DNA of 64,000 nt from Burkholderia sp. BCC0322 (GTDB lineage: Bacteria; Pseudomonadota; Gammaproteobacteria; Burkholderiales; Burkholderiaceae): positions 1 through 64,000 of the forward strand of contig NZ_CADFDU010000006.1 of NCBI RefSeq assembly GCF_902833045.1, written 5' to 3'. Under the pieces are notes generated by a model. That model did not search any database and had not been told where the DNA came from. It worked only from the letters and a program-made list of their open reading frames with translations. Position 1 is the stretch's first letter. Each line of letters opens with the position of its first letter. Below are positions 1 to 8,495 of this stretch, one piece after another. A program made the position numbers and the translations under genes.

Positions 1-851
1 TGCCGTCGAAGGTCGAGCACATCGTGCATATCGACCAGCCGTATTTCTTCGGCGAGGCAGCGGCCGGTGAAACGCCGGAAGCGTTCGGCCTGGCCCGCGC
101 GCAGCAGCTCGAAGCGAAGATCCTCGAACTCGGCGCGGAGAACGTCGCGGCGTTCATCGGCGAGCCGTTCCAGGGCGCGGGTGGCGTGATCTTCCCGCCG
201 TCGACGTACTGGCCGGAAATCCAGCGGATCTGCCGCAAGTACGACATCCTGCTGGTGGCCGACGAAGTGATCGGCGGCTTCGGCCGCACCGGCGAATGGT
301 TCGCACACCAGCATTTCGGTTTCGAGCCGGACCTGATCACGATGGCGAAGGGCCTCACGTCGGGCTACGTGCCGATGGGCGCCGTCGGCATTCACGAGCG
401 CGTGGCGCGACCGATCATCGACAACGGCGAATTCAACCACGGCCTCACGTACTCGGGCCACCCGGTTGCCGCGGCCGTCGCGGTCGCGAACTTGAAGCTG
501 CTGCGCGACGAAGGGATCGTCGAGCGCGTGAAGAACGATATCGGGCCGTACTTCCAGCGCCGGCTGCGCGATGCGCTGGGCGGCCATCCGATCGTCGGTG
601 AGATTGCGGGAGCGGGGCTGGTCGCGGGCGTTCAGCTTGCGTGCGACCGGAACCGGCGCGAGCGGTTCGGTGCGAACGTCGATATCGGCACGATTTGCCG
701 CGACTTCTGCTTCAACGGCAACCTGATCATGCGCGCGACCGGCGACCGGATGCTGCTGTCGCCGCCGCTCGTGATTCGCGAGGCGGAGGTCGACGAGATC
801 GTCGACAAGGCGAAGCGCGCGTTCGATGCGACGGCGGAGCGGGTGGGGTAG
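1..851 (+). CDS. Class III aminotransferase, polyamine:pyruvate type (5' truncated)
   Basis: PLP-dependent fold-type I aminotransferase; the window opens inside the gene, so the N-terminus and start codon are missing. Reading begins in frame 3 at base 3. Visible signatures are the LLVADEVIGGFGRTGEWF segment holding the PLP-contacting Asp, and MAKGLTSGYVPMG with the Schiff-base lysine (codon about 348-350). The visible part resembles the C-terminal two thirds of SpuC-like polyamine or omega-amino acid:pyruvate transaminases, including the C-terminal GLIMRA-like segment (here NLIMRATGDRMLLSPPLV). It probably transfers an amino group from putrescine or a related diamine to pyruvate in the cytoplasm; the exact substrate is inference. 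No gene follows on this strand for over 900 bases, so it is likely the last gene of its operon. Confidence 0.88.
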   Translation, partial: PSKVEHIVHIDQPYFFGEAAAGETPEAFGLARAQQLEAKILELGAENVAAFIGEPFQGAGGVIFPPSTYWPEIQRICRKYDILLVADEVIGGFGRTGEWFAHQHFGFEPDLITMAKGLTSGYVPMGAVGIHERVARPIIDNGEFNHGLTYSGHPVAAAVAVANLKLLRDEGIVERVKNDIGPYFQRRLRDALGGHPIVGEIAGAGLVAGVQLACDRNRRERFGANVDIGTICRDFCFNGNLIMRATGDRMLLSPPLVIREAEVDEIVDKAKRAFDATAERVG

Positions 852-1084
852 TCGTGCGACACGTCGCCCTGGGTTCGTGCGGCCGCAATGGCGCGGGACG
901 CATGTGGAATGTGTTCCGTTCGGGATCTGACGCGCGCCGCCGGACCGCCGAGCGGTTTTCTTGCGACGGGGCGTGACGTTCCCCAGCACGGAGGATGTCC
1001 GTCAATCGTGTCGACCTTTGAGGTGGCACGATCAACGGAGCACAGTGCGTCGTTGTTCGGATGCGTGGTCACGAACGGGCGGGA

Positions 1085-1627
1085 TTACGCGTGCGCGAAT
1101 CGCTGCCGTTCGAAATTCATGACGAGCGCGACCGACGATGCAATATCCATCGATCCCGTGTCGACGACGAGATCAGGCGCGGTCGGTACTTCATAGGGAT
1201 CCGAGATGCCGGTGAATTGCATTGTCTGGCCGGTGATCGCCTTCGCGTAAAGCTGCTTCGGATCACGTGCGGAGCAAGTGGCGATATCGGTTTTCAGGTA
1301 GACCTCGACAAACCGGTCCGCCCCCACGATCTGTCGTGCCCGCTGCCGGTCGGCCTCGTAAGGCGAGATCAGCGCGACGATCACCATGAAGCCCTGACTA
1401 TTGAGCAACCTGGCGATCTCGGCGGTGCGGCGGCAGTTCTCGGTACGATCTTCCCGCGAGAAGCCGAGATCGGGAGAAACACCTGCCCGCAATTCATCGC
1501 CGTCAAGGATGCACGTCGGAATATTGCGTGCGCGCAACTGCGCCGCAATTTCGCGAGAGAGGGTTGACTTGCCGGCGCCGCTCAGACCGGTAAGCCAGAG
1601 TGTGTAGTCGTTATGCTCTGGGGACAT
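1085..1627 (-). CDS. cysC: Adenylyl-sulfate kinase (APS kinase), stand-alone
   Basis: 180 residues, a compact APS kinase that phosphorylates adenosine 5'-phosphosulfate to PAPS using ATP. Seen: P-loop GLSGAGKS at residues 14-21, the DGDELR segment at 43-48 (DGDNVR in most family members), and the substrate loop region ITGQTMQFTGISDPYE at 131-146. There is no cysD, cysN or cysH next to it, so it is not in the usual sulfate-assimilation operon; PAPS could feed assimilation or a sulfotransferase elsewhere (inference). The region upstream of its start (about 1640-1830) is strikingly AT-rich compared with the rest of the window, suggesting acquisition by transfer. Family assignment is firm, pathway role is not. 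Confidence 0.92.
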   Translation of the reverse strand: MSPEHNDYTLWLTGLSGAGKSTLSREIAAQLRARNIPTCILDGDELRAGVSPDLGFSREDRTENCRRTAEIARLLNSQGFMVIVALISPYEADRQRARQIVGADRFVEVYLKTDIATCSARDPKQLYAKAITGQTMQFTGISDPYEVPTAPDLVVDTGSMDIASSVALVMNFERQRFAHA

Positions 1628-1814
1628 GGGTGTGCAATCTCTATCGCCAACTCTCGCCGTCGCAAGTCATGATTTCGTGCCTAAATGCGATGCCGATTCG
1701 GCCGGCTGTTATTTGGTGTAAGGATTCTATGCATCTGGATTTCTACAAATGTTACATAACAATTACCAAAAATTACACTGGCAATTTGCTTTCTTTCGTC
1801 ATGAAAGGATGTTA

Positions 1815-1958
1815 ATGACCCGAGTGAAATGTCTGAACATTGTTCGTGCGCCGAACCGGGAGACGGCATTGAGCCGACGGGGCTGGACGCGCGAAGAAAT
1901 GGAAGATTTTGCTGCTGACGGCGGATTTATCCGATTTGCATTGGCCGATACACGTTAA
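1815..1958 (+). CDS. Small ORF, 47 codons, hypothetical
   Basis: A 47-codon reading frame starting MTRVKCLNIV and ending FALADTR. An AAAGGA Shine-Dalgarno lies at 1804-1809, five bases before the ATG, better than chance for a random ORF. It is read divergently from cysC and sits at the edge of the AT-rich patch. The peptide is soluble and mixed charge (TREEMEDFAADG), with no signal peptide or membrane segment. I do not recognise the family. It may be a real micro-protein or a chance frame. Confidence 0.35.
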   Translation: MTRVKCLNIVRAPNRETALSRRGWTREEMEDFAADGGFIRFALADTR

Positions 1959-2241
1959 TGGTGTTTGGTGAATCGACGCGCGTCAATGGCCGGGCAACGC
2001 TTGAGGGCAATGCTCCTGCACCGGCGTCCGATTGGTCGCGCGGCTTTATCGTCGGAAAGCCGCGCAGCGCTTCAGTGCGTTAGCCGGACCGACATCGATT
2101 GCCCGCAGACGCAAATCGACACGCCGGTGACGAAGGGGCATGTTGATCGAGATCGAGACGACGGATTCGTGGAGGAGGCGATGGTTGCCGGTCAAGGCGA
2201 GTCTGCGCAGGTGAGTGGTGAATCCGGCGCATCAAAACGAA
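1959..2241. other. Intergenic stretch, no convincing gene
   Basis: Between the small ORF and the tRNA-Val terminator. Composition returns to normal GC here. A GTG-initiated frame of about 97 codons can be read at 1965-2258, but it has no ribosome binding site, runs into the terminator hairpin and has no recognisable domain, so I do not call it. No repeat or attachment-site duplication was recognised by eye. Confidence 0.5.
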
Positions 2242-2271
2242 AAGGCCCTGCGTCGTGAGACGCAGGGCCTT
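2242..2271 (-). terminator. Intrinsic terminator of tRNA-Val
   Basis: Perfect 13-bp stem (2242-2254 with 2259-2271, loop GTGA) built on AAGGCCCTGCGTC. On the minus strand it is followed by a T-rich tail (complement of 2232-2243), so it ends the leftward tRNA-Val transcript. Confidence 0.85.
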
Positions 2272-2279
2272 GAATTCTT

Positions 2280-2354
2280 TGGTGGGCGGTACTGGGATCG
2301 AACCAGTGACCCCTGCCGTGTGAAGGCAGTGCTCTACCGCTGAGCTAACCGCCC
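2280..2354 (-). tRNA. tRNA-Val(CAC)
   Basis: 75 nt including an encoded CCA (complement of 2280-2282). Acceptor stem GGGCGGT pairs with ACCGCCC, the D-arm contains GCTCAGCGGTAGAGC, the anticodon arm is CTGCC-TTCACAC-GGCAG with anticodon CAC (reads GUG), and the T-arm has ACTGG-TTCGATC-CCAGT. A promoter lies directly upstream and a terminator 8 bases downstream, so it is a self-contained single-tRNA unit. Confidence 0.96.
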
Positions 2355-2366
2355 AAAGAAGCTGAA

Positions 2367-2395
2367 ATTATGTCAGAGCTTTTGGGGTTCGTAAA
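2367..2395 (-). promoter_or_regulatory. Promoter of tRNA-Val
   Basis: Minus strand -35 TTTACG (2390-2395) and -10 CATAAT (2367-2372) with a 17-base spacer; the -10 ends 12 bases before the tRNA. Both boxes are imperfect but spacing and position fit sigma-70. Confidence 0.6.
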
Positions 2396-2436
2396 GCCCT
2401 TTCTGCAAATTTTTTTCAGACCCGCGCAACGATCGG

Positions 2437-2919
2437 TCAACCGGCCGTGGATGGCTCGACGAGATCGAGGATCGACCCGTCGCGCTTGAGCGTCGCGAGC
2501 ACGATGCTCGAGTTGATCGACATCACGCCCGCGGCGCGGTGCAGCCGGTTGATCACGAAATCCGAATAGTGATCGAGATCGCGCGCGCGCACCGTCAGCA
2601 CGTAGTTCGACCCGCCCGTGACGATCTGCGCCGCGATGACCTCCGGCCACTGCTGGATCGCCTCCACGAACCGGTCGTGCCACTCGGGTACGTCCGGCCG
2701 CATCGACACATGCACGAGCGCCTCGAACGCGACACCGACCTTCTTCGGCTCGATCGCGCAGCGATACCCGGCGATGGCGCCACGTTCCTCCAGCAGTTTC
2801 ACGCGCCGCAGGCATGCCGACGGCGACAGTGCGACCGCGTTCGCGAGGTCTTGATTGCTGATGCGTCCGTCCCGTTCGAGGTGCCGGAGGATCCGCATGT
2901 CGGTTCGATCCAGGGTCAT
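2437..2919 (-). CDS. Lrp/AsnC family transcriptional regulator
   Basis: 160 residues, full length for the feast/famine family. The N-terminal winged helix-turn-helix runs over residues 1-55 (LDRTDMRILRHLERDGRISN ...), followed by the RAM/AsnC ligand-binding domain (about 65-145) with VTGGSNYVLTVRARD. Members sense amino acids and act as dimers to octamers. The gene is divergent from the aminotransferase at 3111 and shares about 190 bases of control region with it, so it probably regulates the aminotransferase-ridA-porin-permease genes (inference from position). Effector unknown. Confidence 0.93.
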   Translation of the reverse strand: MTLDRTDMRILRHLERDGRISNQDLANAVALSPSACLRRVKLLEERGAIAGYRCAIEPKKVGVAFEALVHVSMRPDVPEWHDRFVEAIQQWPEVIAAQIVTGGSNYVLTVRARDLDHYSDFVINRLHRAAGVMSINSSIVLATLKRDGSILDLVEPSTAG

Positions 2920-3110
2920 TTCGCAGAATCCGGTGAATTTTTAGATGAGATCCGCAGACTCTACTGAAATCTGGTTGGTTCGTCATCGAAAAGTGAAGCT
3001 CATTCTATTTCGTCCTCGATAACATGCGCCCCATGTCCTGGCCGCTCATCCCGACGCAACGTGATGCCTCCGGTTGTCCCGCCGCCTTCAACCTTTACCG
3101 TCATTCCGCC

Positions 3111-4325
3111 ATGTACGAACACGTTCCCGCCTACCCGGGCGATCCGATCCTGTCGCTGTTCCACGCATTCCAGCAGGATGCGCATCCGCACAAGGTCAAC
3201 CTGAGCATCGGCCTCTACTACGACGACTCGGGCCGGATTCCGGTGCTCGACAGCACCCGCATCGCGGCCGCGCGGCTACGCGATGCCGGTGCGCCTCACA
3301 CGTACCTGCCGATGGAAGGGCTCGCCGCGTACCGGCACGGTGTGCAGTGCCTCGTGTTCGGCGACGACTGCACGGCGCTCGCGGAAGGGCGCATCGCGAC
3401 GCTGCAGACGCTCGGCGGATCGGGCGCGATCCGGCTCGGCGCGGAATTCGTGAAGCGTTATTTCCCCGACAGCGCGATCTGGATCAGCGACCCGACGTGG
3501 GACAACCACCGTGTGATCTTCTCGGCCGCCGGCCTCGACGTGCATACGTATCCGTACTACGACGCATCGCGCAACGGCATCCGCGTCGACGCGATGCTCA
3601 CCACGCTCGATGCGTTGCCGGCGCGCAGCGTCGTGCTGCTGCAGCCGTGCTGCCATAACCCGACGGGGCTCGACCTCGACCGCGATGCATGGCGCGCGGT
3701 GATCGACGTGCTCGCGCGGCGCGGGCTGATTCCGTTCCTCGACATGGCATACCAGGGGTTCGGCGACGGTCTCGCCGACGACGCGTGGGCCGTGCGCGCG
3801 ATCGTCGATGCCGGGCTGCCCGCGATCGTCGGCAATTCGTTTTCGAAGAACTTCTCGCTGTACGGCGAGCGCGTCGGCGGGCTGTCGGTCGTCTGCGCGA
3901 ACGCGGGCGAGGCCGCGACCGTGCTGAGCCAGTTGCAGGCCGGCGTGCGCCGCACCTATTCGAGCCCGCCGCTGTTCGGCGCACAACTCGTGTCGACGGT
4001 GCTGAACGACGACGCATTGCGCGCGCATTGGGACGACGAGGTCGCGCAGGTGCGCGCGCGCATCAAGCGGATGCGCGGCGAACTGAAGGCCCGGCTCGAC
4101 GCGCGGCTGCCGGACCGCGCGTTCGACGCACTCGTCACGCAACGCGGGATGTTCAGCTACACGGGCATGGCCGCGACCGAAGTCGACCGGTTGCGTGCAT
4201 CGCACGGCGTCTATCTGCTGCGCTCAGGGCGCATGTGCATCGCGGGCCTGAACGATGCGAACGTCGAGCACGTCGCGAACGCGATCGCCGACGTGCTCGG
4301 CGGCGTGTCGCGGCAGGCCGCCTGA
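3111..4325 (+). CDS. Aromatic/aspartate aminotransferase (class I)
   Basis: 404 residues from ATG at 3111 ([16 protein letters not shown]), where homologues begin; an upstream in-frame ATG at 3024 would add 29 atypical residues. It belongs to the AspC/TyrB branch: [15 protein letters not shown] replaces the usual NLGVGVYKD, CCHNPTG is the cofactor-binding loop, [13 protein letters not shown] contacts PLP, and SNSFSKN-type motif [15 protein letters not shown] carries the PLP lysine. It catalyses transamination between an amino acid and 2-oxoglutarate; aromatic preference is inferred from TyrB-like features. First gene of a module with ridA, porin and permease, and divergent from an Lrp regulator, pointing to catabolism of an imported amino acid. 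Confidence 0.9.
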   Translation: MYEHVPAYPGDPILSLFHAFQQDAHPHKVNLSIGLYYDDSGRIPVLDSTRIAAARLRDAGAPHTYLPMEGLAAYRHGVQCLVFGDDCTALAEGRIATLQTLGGSGAIRLGAEFVKRYFPDSAIWISDPTWDNHRVIFSAAGLDVHTYPYYDASRNGIRVDAMLTTLDALPARSVVLLQPCCHNPTGLDLDRDAWRAVIDVLARRGLIPFLDMAYQGFGDGLADDAWAVRAIVDAGLPAIVGNSFSKNFSLYGERVGGLSVVCANAGEAATVLSQLQAGVRRTYSSPPLFGAQLVSTVLNDDALRAHWDDEVAQVRARIKRMRGELKARLDARLPDRAFDALVTQRGMFSYTGMAATEVDRLRASHGVYLLRSGRMCIAGLNDANVEHVANAIADVLGGVSRQAA

Positions 4326-4357
4326 ATTTCCCGATCCCGATCCCAAAGGAGGACACG

Positions 4358-4744
4358 ATGGCGGAAACGATCCCGGTCGACCTGCCGCAACTCGCGCAAC
4401 CGTTCTCGTGGGCGACCCGCGCGGGCGGGCTGATGTTTACGGGGCACGGGCCGGTCGACGCGTCCGGTGCGATTGCCGGCGACACGATGGGCGAACAGGC
4501 GCGCGTCACGCTCGCGAATCTCGCGAAGGCCGTCGCGGCGGCCGGCGCGACGATGGACGACGTCGCGCAGGTGCTTGTCTACCTGTCCGACGTGAAGGCC
4601 ATGCCCGAATTCGATACCGAATACCGGCGCCACTTCCGCGAACCGTATCCGAACCGGACGTGCGTCGGTGTGCAGGGTTTCGCCCATCCGGCGATGCGCG
4701 TCGAACTCGTCGCGTACGTCGCGCTGCCCGCGGCACGCATCTAG
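4358..4744 (+). CDS. RidA family enamine/imine deaminase
   Basis: 128 residues of the YjgF/YER057c/UK114 fold. It starts at ATG 4358 behind an AAAGGAGG ribosome binding site (4345-4352), 32 bases after the aminotransferase, so the two are almost certainly cotranscribed. Family features are VYLSDVKAMPEFDTEYRRHF and the C-terminal MRVELVAYVAL, including the conserved Arg that binds the imino acid carboxylate. RidA proteins hydrolyse reactive 2-aminoacrylate and other enamine intermediates made by PLP enzymes, which fits its place behind an aminotransferase. It belongs to a divergent subgroup rather than canonical RidA (inference). Confidence 0.88.
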   Translation: MAETIPVDLPQLAQPFSWATRAGGLMFTGHGPVDASGAIAGDTMGEQARVTLANLAKAVAAAGATMDDVAQVLVYLSDVKAMPEFDTEYRRHFREPYPNRTCVGVQGFAHPAMRVELVAYVALPAARI

Positions 4745-4814
4745 CAGGAACACCGCAGTGCGCGGTGTGCATTCACGCAATCATCGATAAACAAGAGCAG
4801 GACTGGAGGAGAAC

Positions 4815-5885
4815 ATGAGGACAATCAATCGATTCGCACTGCCAATGATGGCGGGTGCGCTTGCCGCGAGCGGTGCGATGGCGCAGAGCAGCGTGACGTT
4901 GTACGGGATCGTCGACCAGAGCATTCGCTATACGACGCATGCCGACGCGTCGAACGATGCGAGCGTGCAGATGACCAACGGCGCGATCACGAACAGCCGC
5001 TGGGGGCTGAAGGGCAGCGAGGCGCTCGGCGGCGGGCTGCAGGCGATCTTCCGGCTGGAGAGCGGCTTCGAGCCGCAGAACGGGCAGCTCGACGGCGCGC
5101 TGTTCGGCCGTTACGCGTATGTCGGACTCGCGAGCGACTGGGGTACCGTGAAGCTCGGCCGCCAGGCGACCGAGGCGTTCAACCTGTTCGGCGATCTCGA
5201 TCCGCTGACGGTCGGCAACTACACGGCCAACATGTGGCCGTATTTCCTCACGCAAGGGCGTGCGAGCAACGTCGTCAGCTACGACGGCACGTTCGGCGGG
5301 CTGAACGTCGGCGCGAGCTACGGCTTCGGTGGCGTCGCGGGCAGCCTCGGCGCGAATGCGTACTGGGGCACGCACGTGTCGTACACGCAGGGCGGGCTGA
5401 TGGTCGGCGCGACGTACCAGCAGGTGCGCGACCTGAACAGCCGCGCGCAGCAGGCGTGGGGCGCGGGCGCACGCTACGCGTTCGGCGCGGCGACCCTGTA
5501 CGCGGGCTATCTCGGCGGCATCGACCGCACGGGCATGCTCGACCAGCAGTTGCTGAACGCGCCCGGCCGCGACGTGACCTACGGTGCGTTCGCGGACAAC
5601 CCGCGTCGCGACGCGATCTTCTATACGGGCGCGAGCGTCAGGGTCACGCCGGCCGTGTCGGTGACGGGCGTCGCGTATTACGACGACATCCGCAACGTCA
5701 ACGGCGTCGCCGGCAACGGCGGCAAGCGCTATACGGGCGTGCTCGAGGCCGAGTACGCTTTGTCGAAGGCAACGCAGGTCTACGCGACGCTCGACTACAA
5801 CCGCGTGACGGGCGGCGCGTTCACGGAATTGCCCGGACGCGGCAACCAGACCGGCGTGGCGGCCGGCCTGCGTCACCTGTTCTGA
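4815..5885 (+). CDS. Gram-negative porin (OmpC-like, Burkholderia type)
   Basis: 356 residues with a signal peptide (MRTINRFALPMMAGALAASG, cleavage after AMA) followed by the family start QSSVTLYGIVDQSIRY. Outer membrane trimeric 16-strand beta-barrel; the hallmark segments SRWGLKGSEALGGGLQAIF, AYVGLASDWGTVKLGRQ and the C-terminal GLRHLF ending in Phe, needed for BAM-dependent assembly, are all present. A GGAGGAG ribosome binding site precedes the start. Placed between ridA and the permease, it may admit the substrate of this amino-acid module (inference); beta-proteobacterial porins are often general diffusion channels. Confidence 0.95.
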   Translation: MRTINRFALPMMAGALAASGAMAQSSVTLYGIVDQSIRYTTHADASNDASVQMTNGAITNSRWGLKGSEALGGGLQAIFRLESGFEPQNGQLDGALFGRYAYVGLASDWGTVKLGRQATEAFNLFGDLDPLTVGNYTANMWPYFLTQGRASNVVSYDGTFGGLNVGASYGFGGVAGSLGANAYWGTHVSYTQGGLMVGATYQQVRDLNSRAQQAWGAGARYAFGAATLYAGYLGGIDRTGMLDQQLLNAPGRDVTYGAFADNPRRDAIFYTGASVRVTPAVSVTGVAYYDDIRNVNGVAGNGGKRYTGVLEAEYALSKATQVYATLDYNRVTGGAFTELPGRGNQTGVAAGLRHLF

Positions 5886-5976
5886 GCACGCGGCGCGCAG
5901 CGGCCGGCCGGTCCGGCGCCGGCCCGCGCGCTGTCGACGTTCCGACCGGACAATCGCTTTCGAACGAGGTCATTCG

Positions 5977-7398
5977 ATGCAACCAGAACGGCAATTCCAG
6001 CATATCGCGGCGCGCGAGCAAGGCCTGCGTCGCACGCTTTCCGCGCGGCAGATGGCGATGATCGCGATCGGCGGCGCCATCGGCACCGGTCTCTTTCTCG
6101 GCAGCGGCTTCGCGATCGGCTTCGCGGGCCCGAGCGTACTCGTCAGCTACGCGATCGGCGCGTTCATCTCGCTGCTGCTGATGGGCTGTCTCGCGGAGAT
6201 GACGGTCGCGCACCCGACCTCCGGTTCGTTCGGCGCGTATGCCGAACATTACGTGAGCCCGTGGGCCGGATTCCTCGTGCGCTACGCGTACTGGGCGTGC
6301 ATCGTGCTCGCGGTCGGCACCGAGGTCACCGCGATCGCGCTGTACATGAAGTACTGGTTCCCGGGCGTGCCGGGCTGGCTGTGGATCGTCGGGTTCTCCG
6401 CGCTGCTGGTGTTCGTCAATGCGCGCAGCGTCGACGTGTTCGGCGCGGTCGAGTACGGCTTCTCGGTCGTGAAGATCGCGGCGATCGTTGCCTTCATCCT
6501 GCTCGGCGCCTATGTCGTGTTCGGCAATCCGGGGCTGGTCGGCGACGGTGCCGCGCGCGCGGGATTCCACCATTACACCGATCACGGCGGCTTCTTTCCG
6601 AAGGGGGCGTGGGGCACGTGGGTCGCGGTGATCGTGTCGATCTTCAGCTACCTGAGCATCGAAATGATCGCCGTCGCGGCCGGTGAAGCCGAGGATCCCG
6701 AGCGCGCGGTCACGCGTGCGTTCCGCTCGACGATCGTGCGCCTCGTGCTGTTCTACCTCGTCACGCTCGCGCTGATGCTCGCGATCGTGCCGTGGACGGC
6801 GGCAGGGCGCGACGAAAGCCCGTTCGTGAAGGTGATGGAGGCGATTCACCTGCCGGGCGCGGCCGGGCTGATCAACTTCGTCGTGCTGATCGCCGCACTG
6901 TCCGCGATGAACAGCCAGCTCTACATCACGACGCGGATGATGTTCAGCCTGTCGCGTGCGGGCCATGCGCCGAAGGCGCTCGGCGAAGTGGACGCACGCG
7001 GCGTGCCGTTTGGCGCGCTGATGCTGTCGACGCTCGGCATCGCGCTGGCGACCGTGCTGAGCGTGCTGTATCCGGACGCGTCGTTCACGATCATGATGGC
7101 GGTGTCGATGTTCGGCGCGTTGTTCACGTGGATGATGATCTTCGTCACGCACTATTGTTTCCGGCGTCGCCGCGCGGCGCTCGGCCTGCCGGCGCCCGCG
7201 TTCCGGATGCGCGGTTTTCCGCTGCTGACGCTGCTCGGCGCGGGCCTGATGCTCGCGGTGATGGTGACGACCTACTTCACGGCGGAATTCCACATGACGC
7301 TGATCTTCGGCATTCCGTTCCTGGTTGCGCTGTCGGTCGTGTACACGGTGTGGTATCGCCGTGCGCAGCCGGTACTCCAGCCCGACGCGAAGTTGTGA
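5977..7398 (+). CDS. Amino acid permease (APC superfamily, AAT family)
   Basis: 473 residues with about 12 hydrophobic segments. The first membrane helix has the family signature AIGGAIGTGLFLGSGFAIGF and is preceded by the cytoplasmic RRTLSARQMAMIA. Members are proton-coupled amino acid importers of the inner membrane. A likely substrate is an aromatic or branched amino acid, or GABA, given the aminotransferase upstream, but the sequence alone does not decide. Same strand as the porin with a 91-base gap, so cotranscription is possible. It is the last gene of the module; the next gene is convergent. Confidence 0.92.
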   Translation: MQPERQFQHIAAREQGLRRTLSARQMAMIAIGGAIGTGLFLGSGFAIGFAGPSVLVSYAIGAFISLLLMGCLAEMTVAHPTSGSFGAYAEHYVSPWAGFLVRYAYWACIVLAVGTEVTAIALYMKYWFPGVPGWLWIVGFSALLVFVNARSVDVFGAVEYGFSVVKIAAIVAFILLGAYVVFGNPGLVGDGAARAGFHHYTDHGGFFPKGAWGTWVAVIVSIFSYLSIEMIAVAAGEAEDPERAVTRAFRSTIVRLVLFYLVTLALMLAIVPWTAAGRDESPFVKVMEAIHLPGAAGLINFVVLIAALSAMNSQLYITTRMMFSLSRAGHAPKALGEVDARGVPFGALMLSTLGIALATVLSVLYPDASFTIMMAVSMFGALFTWMMIFVTHYCFRRRRAALGLPAPAFRMRGFPLLTLLGAGLMLAVMVTTYFTAEFHMTLIFGIPFLVALSVVYTVWYRRAQPVLQPDAKL

Positions 7399-7419
7399 CG
7401 TAGCGGCGGGGGCGTGCGC

Positions 7420-8322
7420 TCAGCCCGCGAGCGCGGGCAGCGTGTCGATCGACGCGCGGACGTAGTCCGCGAAGCGCAGCGCAACCGGTTCAGTGGCGCC
7501 GCTGCGCTTCAGCGCGAGCGTGCGCGATTCGAGCGACGCATCCTTCAGCGGCCGGAACGCGAGCCGCTCGCTTTTCACCTGCTGCAGCACGCGCGGCACC
7601 AGCGCGATGCCCATCCCGAACTCGATCATCGACAGGATCGTCTGCCACAGCCGCGCCTCGTGGCGGATGAGCGGGCTGAAACCGGCGTTCACGCACTGCG
7701 CGATGATCAGGTCGTGATAGTGCGGCGCCGCTTCGCGCGGGAACAGGATGAACGGTTCCGCGGCCAGCGAGGCGAGCGCGACCTGCTTGCGCCGCGTGAG
7801 CGGATGCGCGGCCGGCAGGCAGCACACGAACGGTTCCGCATAGACGGGCGTCGATTCGACCTCGGGCGGGAAATGGCCCCAGTGCGCGTAGCCGAGATCG
7901 ATCTGGCCGCGCTGGATCGCCTGCACCTGCGCCTGTGTGTTCATTTCGCTCAGCACGACCTCGACGCCCGGATAGTCGGCTTCGAAGCGCCGCACGGCGT
8001 CGGGCAGCCCGCGATACAGCATCGAATGAACGAAGCCGATTCGCAGCCGGCCCGCGAGACCCGATGCGGAGCGCACCGTCAGGCGTTCGGCCTCGGCCGC
8101 CTGCAGCAGCAGCCGGCGCGCTTCGCGGAGCAGGACCTCGCCCGCGTTGGTCAGTGCGACGGTCTTGTTGGTGCGTGAGAACAGCTGGACGCCGAGTGCG
8201 TCCTCGAACTTGCGGATGTCGAAACTCAGCGCCGGCTGCGAGATGAACAGGCGCTTCGCCGCGCGCCCGAAGTGCAGTTCCTCGGCGACCGCCACGAAGT
8301 AGCGCAACTGCCTCAGTTCCAT
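7420..8322 (-). CDS. LysR family transcriptional regulator
   Basis: 300 residues from ATG at 8322 (MELRQLRYFVAVAEELHF), the usual LysR start; an in-frame start six codons upstream is less likely. The N-terminal helix-turn-helix GRAAKRLFISQPALSFDIRK covers residues 18-40 and the periplasmic-binding-like effector domain about 90-290, with RIGFVHSMLYRGLPDAVRRF. The C-terminal half resembles the CatR/BenM/TfdR branch that answers to aromatic or dicarboxylic acids (inference). It is divergent from the acyl-CoA dehydrogenase gene with a 10-bp inverted repeat between them, the classic LysR arrangement, so it probably controls that cluster. Confidence 0.93.
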   Translation of the reverse strand: MELRQLRYFVAVAEELHFGRAAKRLFISQPALSFDIRKFEDALGVQLFSRTNKTVALTNAGEVLLREARRLLLQAAEAERLTVRSASGLAGRLRIGFVHSMLYRGLPDAVRRFEADYPGVEVVLSEMNTQAQVQAIQRGQIDLGYAHWGHFPPEVESTPVYAEPFVCCLPAAHPLTRRKQVALASLAAEPFILFPREAAPHYHDLIIAQCVNAGFSPLIRHEARLWQTILSMIEFGMGIALVPRVLQQVKSERLAFRPLKDASLESRTLALKRSGATEPVALRFADYVRASIDTLPALAG

Positions 8323-8345
8323 GGGGTCTCCTCGCGGCATCGGTA

Positions 8346-8398
8346 TCGATAAGCGATATCTATCGTACCGGATAAATCCTGTATTGGACGCTTATCGA
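8346..8398. promoter_or_regulatory. Candidate LysR operator: 10-bp inverted repeat
   Basis: TCGATAAGCG at 8346-8355 is the exact reverse complement of CGCTTATCGA at 8389-8398. An inner GATATC-centred palindrome lies just after the left arm. It is located between the LysR start (8322) and the acyl-CoA dehydrogenase start (8496), where LysR recognition and activation sites normally lie. Confidence 0.6.
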
Positions 8399-8495
8399 AC
8401 GCGCGCCTACGCTCTGCGGAAGGCTTTGCACGGGATTGGCCGGGCGCCGCGGCGCTCCCTCCAGCCGACGTGCAGGCAACCCAGGAGACGCACGC

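Noticed and set aside
1965-2258. 97-codon ORF upstream of tRNA-Val
   Set aside because: GTG start without ribosome binding site, runs into the tRNA terminator, composition not protein-like.
2280-2354. tRNA-Val as phage attachment site
   Set aside because: No integrase gene and no duplicated tRNA 3' end was seen in the window.
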